Source of the DNA: Phoebastria nigripes
Lineage: Eukaryota > Chordata > Aves > Procellariiformes > Diomedeidae
Direction: 5' to 3'
Length of the DNA stretch: 64,000 nucleotides
Assembly: GCA_035582835.1 (NCBI GenBank)
Contig: JAYKAV010002791.1
Coordinates: 479,042 to 543,041, forward strand
A program made the position numbers and the translations under genes. Numbering within the stretch: position 1 is the first letter of the stretch; every line of letters begins with the position of its first letter. The notes under the pieces were generated by a model. It saw nothing but the letters and a program-made list of their open reading frames with translations, did no database searches and had not been told where the DNA came from. Positions 1-11,943 of this stretch are shown one piece after another.

Positions 1-2398
1 CTTCTGGCTACCATAAAAATATCTTTTGATGGCAGAACTCACTTCTTTCACAAAATTATTCTAGTTTTATGCACAAAATGCAGCACTACCATGCTCTTGA
101 GTTGTAAAAGAATATAATGGGCTCCAGGTTTTGCAACGGCTTCTCTATCCACTTGCAAAAATGTGTGCCAANGTTCCCGCCACCACCTCAAGTGAATGTA
201 CAAATAGTGAATGCACTAAGAAGTTGACAATAGAAATCCAGTAGAAGTATCTCATTCTCTATGCAAGACAGTATATACATTTAGGACCAGATCGATTATT
301 CTAACTTTTTGCATCTAATCTGAGGAGCACGATAACTTAACTCTCTAACAAATGGATAATAATAGGTAATTGCAGAAGATGAGGCAGGCCTTAGATGGCT
401 GGAATGAGATAGCTGGCACCCACATGGCTGCCTCTATAACACTGCCAGTTTTAAAGGGATTGTGGAGGACTATGCTCTTACATTAAGAACTTTGGCTGAA
501 CATCTTGAAAAGCTAGGGTAAATCCAAGCCTTCACNGCAAACTGTGAAATGCTTGTGCCAATTGAAAATCACCTTGCTCTTTGAGACCTACTGAAATCAA
601 ATAGAGACTTCAGCAGGAAATGGCCTATTAAGGGAAGCAGCTAGCCCTGTGAGTAATTCTACCCATACGGACTCGACATTATTCAAGTTTTTTATATGCA
701 TTAGTATTGATGACATCAAAGTCTAAATAATACTTAACACTGACTTGGTTACCACACTCCAGTTCTTAATGCAGTGAAAGAAATTGCCTTTAACTTTAGC
801 CATCTAAGAATTAAAAACACTATTTAAAAATACTTGTATCACATTAAAAAGAATTTTAGGACAGTCTGTTCACAAAGCTAATTTTACTTCACAGCTACAA
901 CCACCACGAAATGCTAAAATTGATATATTTAATATCTGATAACAAAATTTTGATTTATTACTATAATTCTATCTGATTAAAAAACTTTAAACAACTGTCA
1001 AAATTATGGTTGATTAAGTTTAGATTAACATGGCCTTCTTGCCACTAACATGTAAATTCCTCATCCAGAGAGGGCAAAAAGCTAAACGTCTTCCCTGGAC
1101 ACCTTTACCAACAAATCCACCCTTTTCTGCCAAGACTTGACACCAAGGATGGACGCTTAGATTAGCTGAAACCTGTGAAGCCCCTTTCAGACTCATAGTC
1201 TATCTAGCCCTAGACCCAGTGATTCACTGCTGAGCCTTCTGTTTTCTGAAACCCCAACTTACATTTGAATAAAGGAGTTTCTCTTGTCTGCTTACTTTTT
1301 ACTAGTGTCAGTTAGTTAAATAAAAGATATTATCTCTCCCTACAAACCCTGCCTTTTTTCTACCCTTCAACCACGACAGCTATACCATTATCACAACTCT
1401 TTCCCTCTCCCAGGGCACTCCAGCCCCTCAGCCATGCAGCAAAGATGACCAGATTTCAATCTGCCTGTATCCAGCATCCCAAGATCCCCAGACTGATACA
1501 GTAGGTATCATGCCAAGGAGGCCTCTCTCATTGCCTAATAATCATTACATTGATGTGTGCTCCACCTCCTACCAACATCAGGCCCCAGAACTGTATTTCT
1601 AAAGACCTGGATGCTGCTCCCGCTGAAGTAGTGAACTTGCACACCAAGCTAAAAAAGCCTTTAAAAAGTGCTTCATTTCCAGTGTATGCATATACATGTG
1701 GCATTCCTCTGCACTGATTGATTTTTAAAAGCCCAGTTTCTGACAGATGGAAGTCTTAAGCAGCTACATTCTCCTTATTTATGTGCAAAGATCCTCCATG
1801 GAGATAGATAAAGATTCATTTGTTCTCCCAAAAAAAAGTCTTCTAAATAAGGAATGCATTGCATACATTCAATCTTTTTCAAGTTTAATTCATCTACTCA
1901 TTATCTCAAAGATCTTCTCAAGCTGTTGACACAGAAAGGCATAGCACTTTAATTTACTACCACTTCATTTTCAAGAAGCATTATATGAATATTACCTGTG
2001 CAATAAACTGTCTGCTGCATTTTGTAGAGTTCGGCCTGAATTCCCAAAAACACCCAAGTGATTTAAGGTGCCTTGACTTTATATTTCCAAAAGCAAGGGG
2101 GGTCCTTAACCTTAACAGCACCCATCTGCTATTTCGTCATGTGTAGCAGAAGCCTATCCACATCTACTGCTTGTGTGGGCGTTCAACACTTTGAACATCT
2201 CTTCCTGGCTCTAGGTCAGGTACACAAAACCAGAGGATCCCATTTGTAAGTTGCTTTGTAAATGTGGACTCAGAGGCTTGTTCAGGCACAGACAGTGGGG
2301 TTTAAAGCAGGACGGACAATACAATTGAAGGAGTCCTTGTTTAAATCCATATGCCACGCAGCCAACACTCACTTTAACCAAGCTCAACTGAGGTCATG

Positions 2399-2422
2399 TT
2401 AACTCAGCACGTGCTGAGTTAA
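2399..2422. repeat. Perfect 24-bp palindrome with E-box centre
   Basis: The left arm TTAACTCAGCAC (2399-2410) is followed directly by its exact reverse complement (2411-2422), with no spacer and no mismatch. The centre is CACGTG, the canonical E-box bound by bHLH and bHLH-ZIP factors. Each half contains TGCTGAG, which resembles a Maf recognition half-site. The symmetry is seen directly; a role as a regulatory site is inference. Confidence 0.7.
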
Positions 2423-3196
2423 GAACTCATATCTAAAAATAGTTACTGTGAGTAAACGATAGTAGATATCAATTGTGTCACAAAAACATGATAGTTTGCC
2501 TGGAGGTAAAGCTGAAATGTTAATGAGTTATAAAAGTGCCTGTTTGGTAAGAGAAGCTATTACTTCACTTATGAGAACTTTTTTTGGCTTGAGTAAGTTT
2601 AGCAATAAAATTTCCTTTCCTTTTTGTCATCTACCTTTCCATGAGCTATATCATCTGCTTTCAAGCTTCATTGTTAAACTTATTCTGAAGGCAATTTAAA
2701 AACTACTAGATCTCAGTTTTTCCAGCCATAGTTGCTATGGTTACATATATGCCAATATACATCTGGATAAAAGGAGGAAAAACATCTGACTGTTTGCCTT
2801 TTAAAAAGGAGAGCATTATGTTCCACAGTTAAAAGCATGACTGAAGATCATTTCACCTGCTGTGCTTCAAGTCAGCGGAAGCAGAGCTGAACTCCATGCC
2901 ACCTTTTCTCCATCTCCCATGGACCACTGACCAGTGTGAAGATTGACCACCCTGCCTGCAAAAACACCACTGCTACCTCTGCATGAGCCATCATGCCTGG
3001 CGGGGCAGGCAGGATGCCTGCATTTGCCAGGTTCATGGGATGGACGTCATGCCTCAGAGTGGTGCTCTGCATCCTCACACAAAGCACCTCAACCGTCATT
3101 CCTCTTTCTGCTCCCTATCACACTTTGACTGCCTGGTCTTCTGGTCTAAGGTGTATGCACTCTGTGTCATGTCCAGTTTTGCTTTATTTTGCAAAT

Positions 3197-3222
3197 AAAG
3201 GAGGGGTTATTTCCCCTCCTTT
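3197..3222. repeat. Perfect 10-bp stem hairpin
   Basis: AAAGGAGGGG (3197-3206) is repeated as its exact reverse complement at 3213-3222 around a six-base loop, TTATTT. The stem is a purine/pyrimidine strand-asymmetric tract. No T-run or gene end lies nearby, so a terminator role is not supported. Confidence 0.6.
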
Positions 3223-3451
3223 CCTCACACTTCACTACCTTTGGTAATTGAGATTTGACCTTATGGTTATTGACTCAGACATGCTTCAGTTTTCAGAAAC
3301 ACACAAGCCAAGTCTAGCAAGCTATTGTTTAGTCCCAGGGTCACCAGTGAATAACACTTTGTGCCAAAACCAGGCCAGTCAGGTTGGCCATAATTTGGAG
3401 CAAGCAAGAAAAAAAAGCTAAAGGGGTTTTGTGGCATTGTTTCTTTACAGC

Positions 3452-3997
3452 TGTTGTGGTTTAAACCCAGTAGGCAGCTAAGCCCCACACAGCCACTTGC
3501 TCGCTCCCCCCCAGTGGGATGGGGAAGAGAATCAAAAGAGCAAAAGATAGAAAACTCATGGGTTGANATAAAGACAGTTTAATAAGAAAAAGAAAGAAAA
3601 GGGGAAAAAAAAAGAAAAAAAAAGTGATGCAAAAAAACCCAATGCTTACCACCAGCCAACCAATGCCCAGCCAGTCCCCGAGCAATGGCAGCCCTGACAA
3701 ACTTCCCCCAGAGACTTCATTGCTGAGCACCATGTCATATGGCAGGGAATATCCTTTTGGTCAGTCGGGGTCAGCTGTCCCAGCTGTGTCCCCCTCCCAG
3801 CTTCTTGTGCACCCCCAGCCTACTCGCTGGCGGGTTGGTGTGAGGAGCAGAAAAGGCCTTGACTCTGTGTAAGCACTGCTCAGCAGTAACTAAAACATCC
3901 CTGTGTTATCAACACTATTTTCAGCACAAATCCAGAACATAGCCCCATACTAGCTTCTATGAAGAACATTAACTCTACCCCAGCCAAAACCAGTACA
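3452..3997 (-). mobile_element. Solo LTR of an avian endogenous retrovirus, copy 1
   Basis: The 546-bp element starts TGTTGTGG, ends TACA on the plus strand, and lies between perfect ACAGC duplications. It aligns over most of its length with the LTR at 55831-56427, for example in the shared stretches GGTCAGCTGTCCCAGC and AACTCTACCCCAGCCAAAAC. Sense is assigned to the minus strand because that strand carries an ATTAAA poly(A) signal (plus-strand TTTAAT, 3578-3583) followed by the U5 motif at 3555-3571. No internal viral sequence or second LTR is adjacent, so this is a recombination-derived solo LTR. Compared with copy 2 it lacks the TATA-box segment and carries a purine-rich expansion at about 3581-3624. 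The short open frames over it are not genes. Confidence 0.9.
3555..3571 (-). promoter_or_regulatory. Shared U5 motif of LTR copy 1
   Basis: On the minus strand this reads TTATNTCAACCCATGAG, just downstream of the ATTAAA signal and 103 bp from the 3' end of the LTR. Close versions occur at the matching place in the other two LTRs of the window (55936-55952 and 52757-52773). The function is unknown; the position within U5 suggests a role in RNA 3'-end formation or in the retroviral leader. Confidence 0.5.
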
Positions 3998-5711
3998 ACA
4001 GCATTTTGCCACTTTCATGTTCCCAAATATCACAGTAATTCAGGTCATTAGTCATTACTTGAAGAATCATATTTTTGTTAGTGTGGAGGAAAAGTAGTTA
4101 CCTCTCAATTACGTCTACTTTGCAAGATCAAATTCTGTAGCATTAGCGCAAGGCATTGATCCTGGCACAAAGAGCTTAAGTGCATGTGAATTGGTTTTAA
4201 ATCTCCCAAGAGAGAAGGTGATTCTTCCGNTTGTCTTGCAAAATTATAGGACATTTTATCTTAAATAAGCATAGTTCTTACCAGAGCACAAATCAATAGC
4301 AAGTAGACTCCAACTTGAGTGGTTTCAGAGAAAAACCTTACAGTACTTTGTCCATCAAAATTATTGAAGCTGCTCCCTATTGCATACACAAGATGTAGCC
4401 CTGGACAAGCCTCAGAGCAGAGAAGNTCCACAAATAAACTATTTCTCCCCATGAGCCAGAACCCATGGCAAAGCATACCACAGAGCCTTATCAGCTGATC
4501 CAACCAGACTGAGCAAGAAAAATTCCTTCTTACTAACAATTATAGTGACCAGGTAAATTATGAATATGCATGTGCTACCTCTTTCTTACCATCAACTGGA
4601 GTGAGGCAGTAAGAGGAACCAAATGTTGAAAATCCCTCTCTCTTGGGAAACCTCCACTCTACTGGTGTTTATGTTCTATTCCAGTGCCATGAAAANTAAT
4701 ATTAAAATTACACTCTATTAACACATTTGCACAAAGCCTGAACAAGAAGGAGATAGTCATTACTGATATTAAGCTGCTAATATTTAAATAATTGCTTTTC
4801 TTTATCAGCCTTATTATCAAATGATCTTGTTACAGCTAAAGAATTACCTATAATCACTTGCATAGAGAGGATTTTAAGCCTGATCAGAAAAGAATCATTA
4901 AACATTAATTAAAATACTGCATGTGCACTCTGTATTTGGCTTGACAGTTTGCAGGAGCAGCCTGTTAAACAATTTCTGCTAAGTGCAGAGATAAAGCAAG
5001 GTGTGTCTGTACTGATTGCACAACTGGGAACTGGAAACATGACTTTAGTCCGTTTATAAAGTTTTCTCATTAGGTTTCGATTCAGGAGCAATGCCACAAT
5101 GGTATTTAAGGGATATTCAATCACTCATGACAGAAAAGCTAGACTGCCATTGCACAAATAGTGTTTGATTATTACCAATCTATCATGTCAGTTAGCAGGA
5201 GGAAAAGATACATTTCAATTGATTTCAAAAGGCCGCGGTGACAAATGCGTTCCAGGAAGCTGGGCAGCAACAGATTTCAGATCCTGATTAATCTGGTATA
5301 CACAAAACTGTATACCTTGGCCTTTTTTAAGCACACAACACACACTTCAACAGAAAATTTGAGCAGCTACATGACCAAACACTGGATTATTTTCTTTCCA
5401 GTCTTCTATTTGATTCTTGTGTTTGTAGGCTCAAGCTGACCAGCACATTAGTCTGTTCAGCTCTCCAAGAGGTAGTGGTTGCAACATTCATTAAAAATCT
5501 GGACTTCTACTCATTTGTTATATGGTCACCATAAGTAAGAAGTAAAACAGCGTCATTGAGAAAATGACCCAAAATATTCGGGGACTGTAAAAAAGTCAGT
5601 TGGATTACATAGGAGAAAGTAATACAATCAGCCAGGCTATGCTCCAAACATGGTGGAAAGGAAATGTTGCCCACCNGCAATGCATTGGACAATCTGCTAC
5701 CTCCAGCTGTT

Positions 5712-5752
5712 CTGAGGGGTACCAGGGTCTATTGAGGGGTATCCCCTCAATA
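5712..5752. repeat. Direct repeat plus 10-bp hairpin
   Basis: TATTGAGGGG (5730-5739) pairs exactly with CCCCTCAATA (5743-5752) across a three-base loop. The string TGAGGGGTA also occurs twice directly (5712-5720 and 5733-5741). The arrangement could have arisen by a local template switch during replication. Confidence 0.55.
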
Positions 5753-6328
5753 AGCAGACCTGTTTGTCAAAGAAACATCTGCACTGAGTTATGTTTTCCT
5801 TGCTGTGGACACTGGTAGTGAAACCTGGTGTGTTGTGTTCTCCAGAAACAACATGCAGGTTTTCCTATGTCTTCTGTGTTCCCAGATTTGTTTGCCAAGC
5901 AAACACAGAAGAGCTATTGACCTTCCAAACATGAAGGAAACATGAAGTAAAAATAGTGTGTTCAAATCCAGCACTCCCCAAGCAGATAGTACTTATACAG
6001 AGGTTACCGGCATATATGATTCCTTACAAAAGGTCCCATTACAACGGGGAAAGCCATCAAAGTAGGTTAGATTTATTTTATTTTATTATCTGGTGATTAA
6101 GACAGGATATTGCAGGAATTCCCTTTTCTTTCCATATGGGTAAGATAGCCAGACATTTTTCCAGGTCTTCTCCACTCAGGATACCAAAGAGACACAGAAT
6201 CTAATTTTTTTTAAAAAAAGGTCCCTTGAAAATACATTTTCAAGAGTGGAGAAAGGAGGGGACAAGGGAGAATTTCTTCTGTGCAGGCCATTGCCTGTCT
6301 AGTTAGAACCATGTGATTGGGGAGATGG

Positions 6329-6350
6329 CTTTGAAGAAGCTTTGAAGAAG
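6329..6350. repeat. 11-bp tandem duplication
   Basis: CTTTGAAGAAG is repeated twice in perfect tandem (6329-6339, 6340-6350). It is a simple slippage-type duplication with no coding context. Confidence 0.6.
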
Positions 6351-7026
6351 AAGCCATGGAAGTCTTAGACATGGAAGACTAAGTGCAAGGACTCATAAAA
6401 AACACAAGCTCCTTCATCATGTTCCTTTCACATTAACTCTGATGGTCAAGGCAATCAACAGAAAGAGAAGTGTTACCCCTTTTGCTAATGTGACTAATCA
6501 TTAACTAAGACTGTCTAGCACCGAGGGAAATATTCCAACAATTAATGGGGAAAGTGTGAAATGTAATCTGCTGGCTTCTTCGTTAGCTGAGGAACTTGAG
6601 AAAAGAATTAAGTTTAACAGTAATTGATGTGGGCTGATGTAGTGAAAAAACAGGAGAATTAATCCTATGGTTCAAAGTCTTGTTCTCTGATATACCGGTG
6701 CAATTGTAGAAAAACATCTTTTGCCTTCACGATGGGAAAATGAACCAGAATATGAATCAATGCGAGGCAGTCTTTTGTTGGAATGACTGTACATAGAGAC
6801 CTTTTTGGCACTTCTACCCCATTTCCTCCTTCTGGCAGNTGGCAAGAAGCGTAATACTATTGGATGACTCCCAGTAGACTGATCCATAACAAAGGCTTTG
6901 GGAAAGTCCCTGAATTCCAGACAGGGCTCCTGAATTCTGTATCGTAAAGCAAAAAAGAAAGCAGACAACCAGCTTCCTTCCATACATGCCCATAGTTGCT
7001 GCTTTCTCGCTGAGATTACGACTACA

Positions 7027-7066
7027 GCTGAATGTTTGAAAATCTGGCTGAATGTTTGAAAGTCTG
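7027..7066. repeat. 20-bp tandem duplication
   Basis: GCTGAATGTTTGAAAATCTG is followed at once by a second copy with one A-to-G change. This is a small recent tandem duplication with no associated gene. Confidence 0.65.
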
Positions 7067-7860
7067 ATTTCAGATTTTTCTTAAGGTCGGTTTCTCAGTA
7101 CAGACATCTTTATTTCCATCTGTAAAGGCAACAACTTCCGGAAAAAAACCATCCCCAGTTTGCCTCACAGTGACACTGAGCTACAAGGTTTAATCATGAT
7201 TAGCTAACAAGATGCTGAACACAGTTTCTCCTGGTCTAGTAAGGCTATAAAATCACAATCAGAAGCACAGCAGCCATTTATTCTTCAGAACAAATTTTGC
7301 ACTTCGATAAGCTTTAACTCATGTTTTCAGTGACACTGTTCATAAAGTGAGGGACTGCTCAGTGAGGGTAAAGGAAGCAGAAATGAGATTTGTGATTGGC
7401 ACCATCCTTGTAGTCATATCAACCACAGAAAGGCATCTCTCTCCAGTCGGGTCCTATGGGGTGTTCTGAGCGCATGTAAAAAACAGAACTGCTGAACTAA
7501 TTATTTCACACTTCTCATAAGAACAAAAAACAAATCTACTCTTGGGTCTGAAGTCTTGTGTGACAAGTTCCAGTCCATTTACTAAAACCCCGTGACGTAT
7601 GGAATTCATAACCACTCTGACAGCCTTAGTTAAAAGTGTGCCATTATAATCTGTCGCTCAGCATAACTATTACCCAAAAATGATGTTCCTGCATATTCAC
7701 TTTAAAAAACGTGGGCAGGCAGGGAAAGAGGGAGGGAGCTGGGATAGGGCAGCATGGCACCTGGAGTGGGCTTCACTGTCTCACACCATTTGTTGAAAAA
7801 TGCACTTTGAAGTTAATCACATTGCTTTCACCTCAATAACCAATGTAGACCCTGAATGTT

Positions 7861-7975
7861 TAATTATGCTACTGGTTTTATACCTAATCAATCTTTTTCA
7901 TTAAAATCCAGTGAAGCAGACAACTGAGATAATTACTGAAGAATCATCTTAATTAAAAATTTTAGCTTCTAATTA
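7861..7975. promoter_or_regulatory. Cluster of four TAATTA homeodomain-type sites
   Basis: TAATTA occurs at 7861-7866, 7930-7935, 7950-7955 and 7970-7975. Further ATTA/TAAT cores lie between and around them (for example CCTAATCAATC near 7883 and CCATTAGG near 8004). TAATTA is the palindromic core bound by many homeodomain dimers. The density is well above what AT-rich background should give in 115 bp. Enhancer function is inference; conservation was not tested. Confidence 0.4.
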
Positions 7976-10575
7976 AGAGTCATTGTTTACCTCATCAGAA
8001 AGCCATTAGGATTCAGGACAAGGTTGCCCTGTTCATTATGTTTTCACCTTCTCTTTTTTTTTTTTAAAAAGCTCTGGGCAAAGAGAGTGATACAGGATTT
8101 TACGTTAAAAAAAGAATTATTATAGTTGTCCCACGAAAAGGGAGAATATGCACAAGCCAGTGCCACTGTTTGTCAGAAGCCCCGTAGCATATTTACATCC
8201 AGAGTAATTGCAGAATATCTTTGCATATAAATTGACACTGCCTTGGTCCTTGAAGATAAAGCCATGTCTATACTTAAAATGGACACAACCTCCTAAATGA
8301 TTTCTTTATTGCATTCCAGCTACAATGAAGATAATTTCAAAATCCCTCAACACTCCTATCCTGCAATCAGAAACTTCTATCTGCTTTTCACCATTGTTTT
8401 CACAAATGTCTGACACTAACTGAGGTCTGCTTCAACTTCAGGAAAGTAGACATTTCAACTAGGGAATTACAACTGCATAGCAGTTAAATGACATCACTGA
8501 AGATGTGCAGCTTCACCACNCTCACACCCACTGCAAGGTATCAGCACCAGCTATACAGATGCAATGATGCTTCAACTGACAGAATTAATCAGAGAAAATT
8601 ATTATCCAGTCCTAACACTTGCAGGTTTCCCCTCTCTATATATTCCAAGGCAGAAGGCAAAAAGCAAACACATCGCCATATGGAAGTTTTTTTCCACCTT
8701 CACCTCTAGCAAGCAAATTTGTAAAAATCATGATGATGTCAGACTAAGACGCTGAGTTCAGACATTTGAAATGCAAAGCTAAACATGTATAGCTGAAATG
8801 GTTGCTAATAAGCACTGACCATCTGCTATAGACAAAGCAAACCGTGTTAGGATCAGCACTAAAACAAAACAAAACCTATTTTATAGAAACATCTTGTTCC
8901 ATGTGTTTGTTTATTTACTTTTAGTGGCATCCTGCAGGACATGGTGTAAGGAGCAATACAAATCTTCAGTTATGCTTCTCAGCTGACCAATATTTCTGAC
9001 ACAAGGAGTTCATGCTTTGGAAAACTACTGATCCACACCTCCCATGAGGAATTGAGAAGGTAGTATTAAGAGTATGAAGAATTTCCTTTTCATGCAAGTT
9101 CTTTGTAACCATTTAAGTAGGTAAGGGTAGAATGAATAGCTGCCAGGGAATTCATGTAAAACTTTCAGGTACCACCTGGGTGTTATTAATTTAAGTAACA
9201 ATTGCCTCTATCAGTAGGAATGACATTTGCCAATAATAGAAGGTAGCCAATTATGGTTCAGAAGAAAGTATCAGATTATAGGTTAATTTTAAGGGAGAGA
9301 GAGAGAGACAGAGAAAACAGAAGACATTTAAAAGAAACTACACAGAAGAGTAAATAACAGCAGCTCCTAGCTGGTTTCAGACAAAGAACTCAGTTGTGCT
9401 AGCCAGTGCCAGCATTTCTTAATCAGTCATACTTGCTCTAACCTTTTAATAAAGTCTGATTGCAGGAGGCTGAAACAGTTCTTGCTCCACTCAACAGGTA
9501 ATTTGAGCATGCACAGCTGAGTGGTAAGCAACCAGCTACAGTGCAACAAAGTGGCACACAAAGACAGGGGCTTCAGGGGTCTGAAATGCCAGTAGGCATA
9601 CATTTGCCTGGGACACTCTTGCAGAGAGGAAAGGCAAGATAAAAGGTTACGTCTACAGGTGCACCTGGGTGACCTCACTGAAGTTTCAGGTGACCTAATC
9701 CAAAACTCAGATCTTCTATTGTCAGATGCTGACTCTACAATTTCCAATGCACAAATATTCCTATCACACTGTCACCGAACTGACCAAAATCTCTTGTCCC
9801 GTAAGAGTCTCAAGCCCTCCTGGGAGGCCACATCCTGTAAGCGTGTTCAGATATCGGAGATCGAGTTCAAATCCTCACTCCCTCTGACTTGAATGAGTAA
9901 GCAGAGGAAGACCCACACCATATCCTAGCCATTAGGGAATTCAGACCCAACACAACATTTCACATTTCTGCTCCCAAGTAAATATGGGATCTCATCACTG
10001 GGATCTTGGATGTAGAGGAAGGAGAACCAAGAGCAAGAACAAATCAATCATTTTAAGAACCAGTTAAGTCCCCTAGCTTCTGAAACACGTTCATGACTGC
10101 TCATCAAAAAGGAGGAGGGAAGCATTTTCCAGTCAAGGGTTGGGTGCTTGCCTACCCATGCTAGAGAACAGAAAGCTTTTCAGTACTGTATCTGCAGGAG
10201 CTTAGGCACCTCTTCACTCAACTTTTTTGATGCTCAGCTGTTGGCACTTCTGCCTCCCTGCACACTACAGGGGAGCCTATCTAGCCTGATCTTACTACAG
10301 AAACTTTCTAGTTACTAAGTTAACAAGACGAGTCCTTGTAAAGCTAAGCCCTATCCACCGTTACAGAGTTGGCTGTGACTCACTTTTACTGGTCACTTTA
10401 TACTGTGCCTGTATAAAGCCTTTATTGTAGTCACTAATGGAAAACACATGCCAAACTAGTTACTTATTACAGCTGTAGGAAAGCTAATGACATAAAACAG
10501 GCACAGTGCCTCACCACTGACCCCCTATAAAATTTCAGGCCTGCCATTTTAATTGGTGGAACTAAATCGATTTAT

Positions 10576-10589
10576 CACTTAATTAAGTG
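10576..10589. repeat. 14-bp palindrome CACTTAATTAAGTG
   Basis: This is a perfect palindrome centred on TTAATTAA. The half-site CACTTAA resembles the CACTTAA/CAAGTG type bound by NK-2 homeodomains, placed head to head. It lies in a locally AT-rich stretch with no gene. The site identity is a suggestion from sequence only. Confidence 0.45.
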
Positions 10590-11943
10590 TCAATTTATGA
10601 AGAAAAGTGATTTTTGATTTGCTTGCAATCCTACTGATCAGGGCTGCAGTGGCTAGAAAGTCAGAGATTTAAACATAAAAAACTCTCATCTTTGCCGTAC
10701 ACACCCACTTTAACAAATCCTTTAACAAATTATCTGCTTACCCGAGAAACCAAATTTCAGAGGTTCTGAAATGCAACAGTAGTGAAGAGCAGTTGTAAGG
10801 AGTCGCAAGGTAAATGCGAAGATTTTCTAGGCTGGGAAAATATATTTACAGTTAGGATAGATGAGCAAACATTCTCCATCTCAGTCTTTTGCTATCTAGG
10901 AAACCCTGAGACAAACGACAGAAGAAAAAACTCAGTCTTCTAATCATTGGACTGACTTGGGCATAAGTAGCTCCAGATCCTCACGTCCACCCATGTAATC
11001 TAAACTTACAGTGGGATTTTATGAAATCTGCGTAACACTTAANGTTGTATCCACGTGAGGCACAGGAACCGAAAATGCCTATGCTTGCTCTGTTGCTGGG
11101 GCTGATTTGCTTGGTTGGTTGTAGGTCCTTGTCTCTGGGACAGTGATGGCAGTGCCCACAGCACAAACAGGTAGTTTTCCATATAGCAATGCAAGGTCTG
11201 GCAGAATAAGAAGAACTGGGAACCGCTAGCCAGCAGCAGGCTCTGCTGCTAAGTGAATAAAAAGTTAGTAATGAAGAAATGTCTCCTCAAAGGAAACCTA
11301 GTACAAGACAACATGCTCTTGAGATCATTGGGAGAGCAGTGTTCACTTAGGTCAGTTTGAGGAAGGGGAAGTAGAGAGAGGCCTCTTGACTACAGAAAAA
11401 GAGGGCTGTAGTTACCCTTTCTGTGGAAAGCTGATGGGCTTTCCATTCAAGGGCCAATACCATCTGCCTGCAACGCTGAAGGCAGCCTGGGGATGGGCAA
11501 AATGCATCAAAACTGGTCCATGCATGTTCACTCTTGCCTTCAAAGCTGAGTGACTATAAAGCTATGAAACAGAGTAAGGAAAGAGATAATAAGGAGCTAC
11601 AGCTAAACAGGCATCTTAATAGATCCAGGAAAGGTGCTACCAACCCTCAAAACTTCCAGAAAGGCATTAGTAAACTGTATCCTGGAAAGAGAATGAAAAA
11701 GAGCCGAGCCAGCCTCTAGACCCAAGCACTGCATGAATGTGAATGACAACAGCAGGATACAGGAGGCATTTGCTACACATAGCAGGGGAATATGGTGTTA
11801 AAGGAAAACTGTCAAATATCTAGATTTCATTCTGATTAGCACAACAGGAAAAAGGAAAAAAAACATTTTGCAGTGGGACTGAAAGCTGCAAAAATCATTA
11901 ATCTTGGCAATATACAGTGGAATCCACATAAGGACAGCTCAAG

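Larger units (their letters stand above)
1..3446. other. Unique noncoding block
   Basis: This is AT-rich sequence with stops in all six frames at short intervals. The longest open stretches (60-90 codons) show no protein family. A moderately GC-richer part lies at about 2860-3130, followed by an AATAAA-containing stretch near 3195. It could be an old decayed insertion, but I recognise no family. The palindrome and hairpin inside this block are listed separately. Confidence 0.6.
3447..4002. repeat. 5-bp target-site duplication around solo LTR 1
   Basis: ACAGC occurs at 3447-3451 and again at 3998-4002, exactly abutting the TG start and CA end of the LTR between them. A five-base duplication is typical of ERVL-like integrases, whereas gammaretrovirus-like elements give four and betaretrovirus-like elements usually give six. 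The perfect match fixes the element's ends to the base. Confidence 0.85.
4003..11900. other. Unique noncoding block with local small repeats
   Basis: This block holds no recognisable gene or family-level repeat. The open frames are short (up to 106 codons) and unlike known proteins. Local structures are listed separately: a hairpin near 5740, small tandem duplications near 6340 and 7046, a TAATTA cluster at 7861-7975, and a palindrome near 10582. A tRNA-like B-box string (GAGTTCAAATCC, 9863-9874) stands alone without an A-box. Confidence 0.6.

Noticed and set aside
3461..3872. Two overlapping small open frames (90 and 82 codons)
   Set aside because: They fall inside solo LTR copy 1 and read through its purine-rich tract.
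9855..9880. tRNA or tRNA-derived SINE (B-box string GAGTTCAAATCC)
   Set aside because: No A-box lies at the right distance and no cloverleaf can be drawn. The similar lone strings near 23813 and 29680 fail in the same way.
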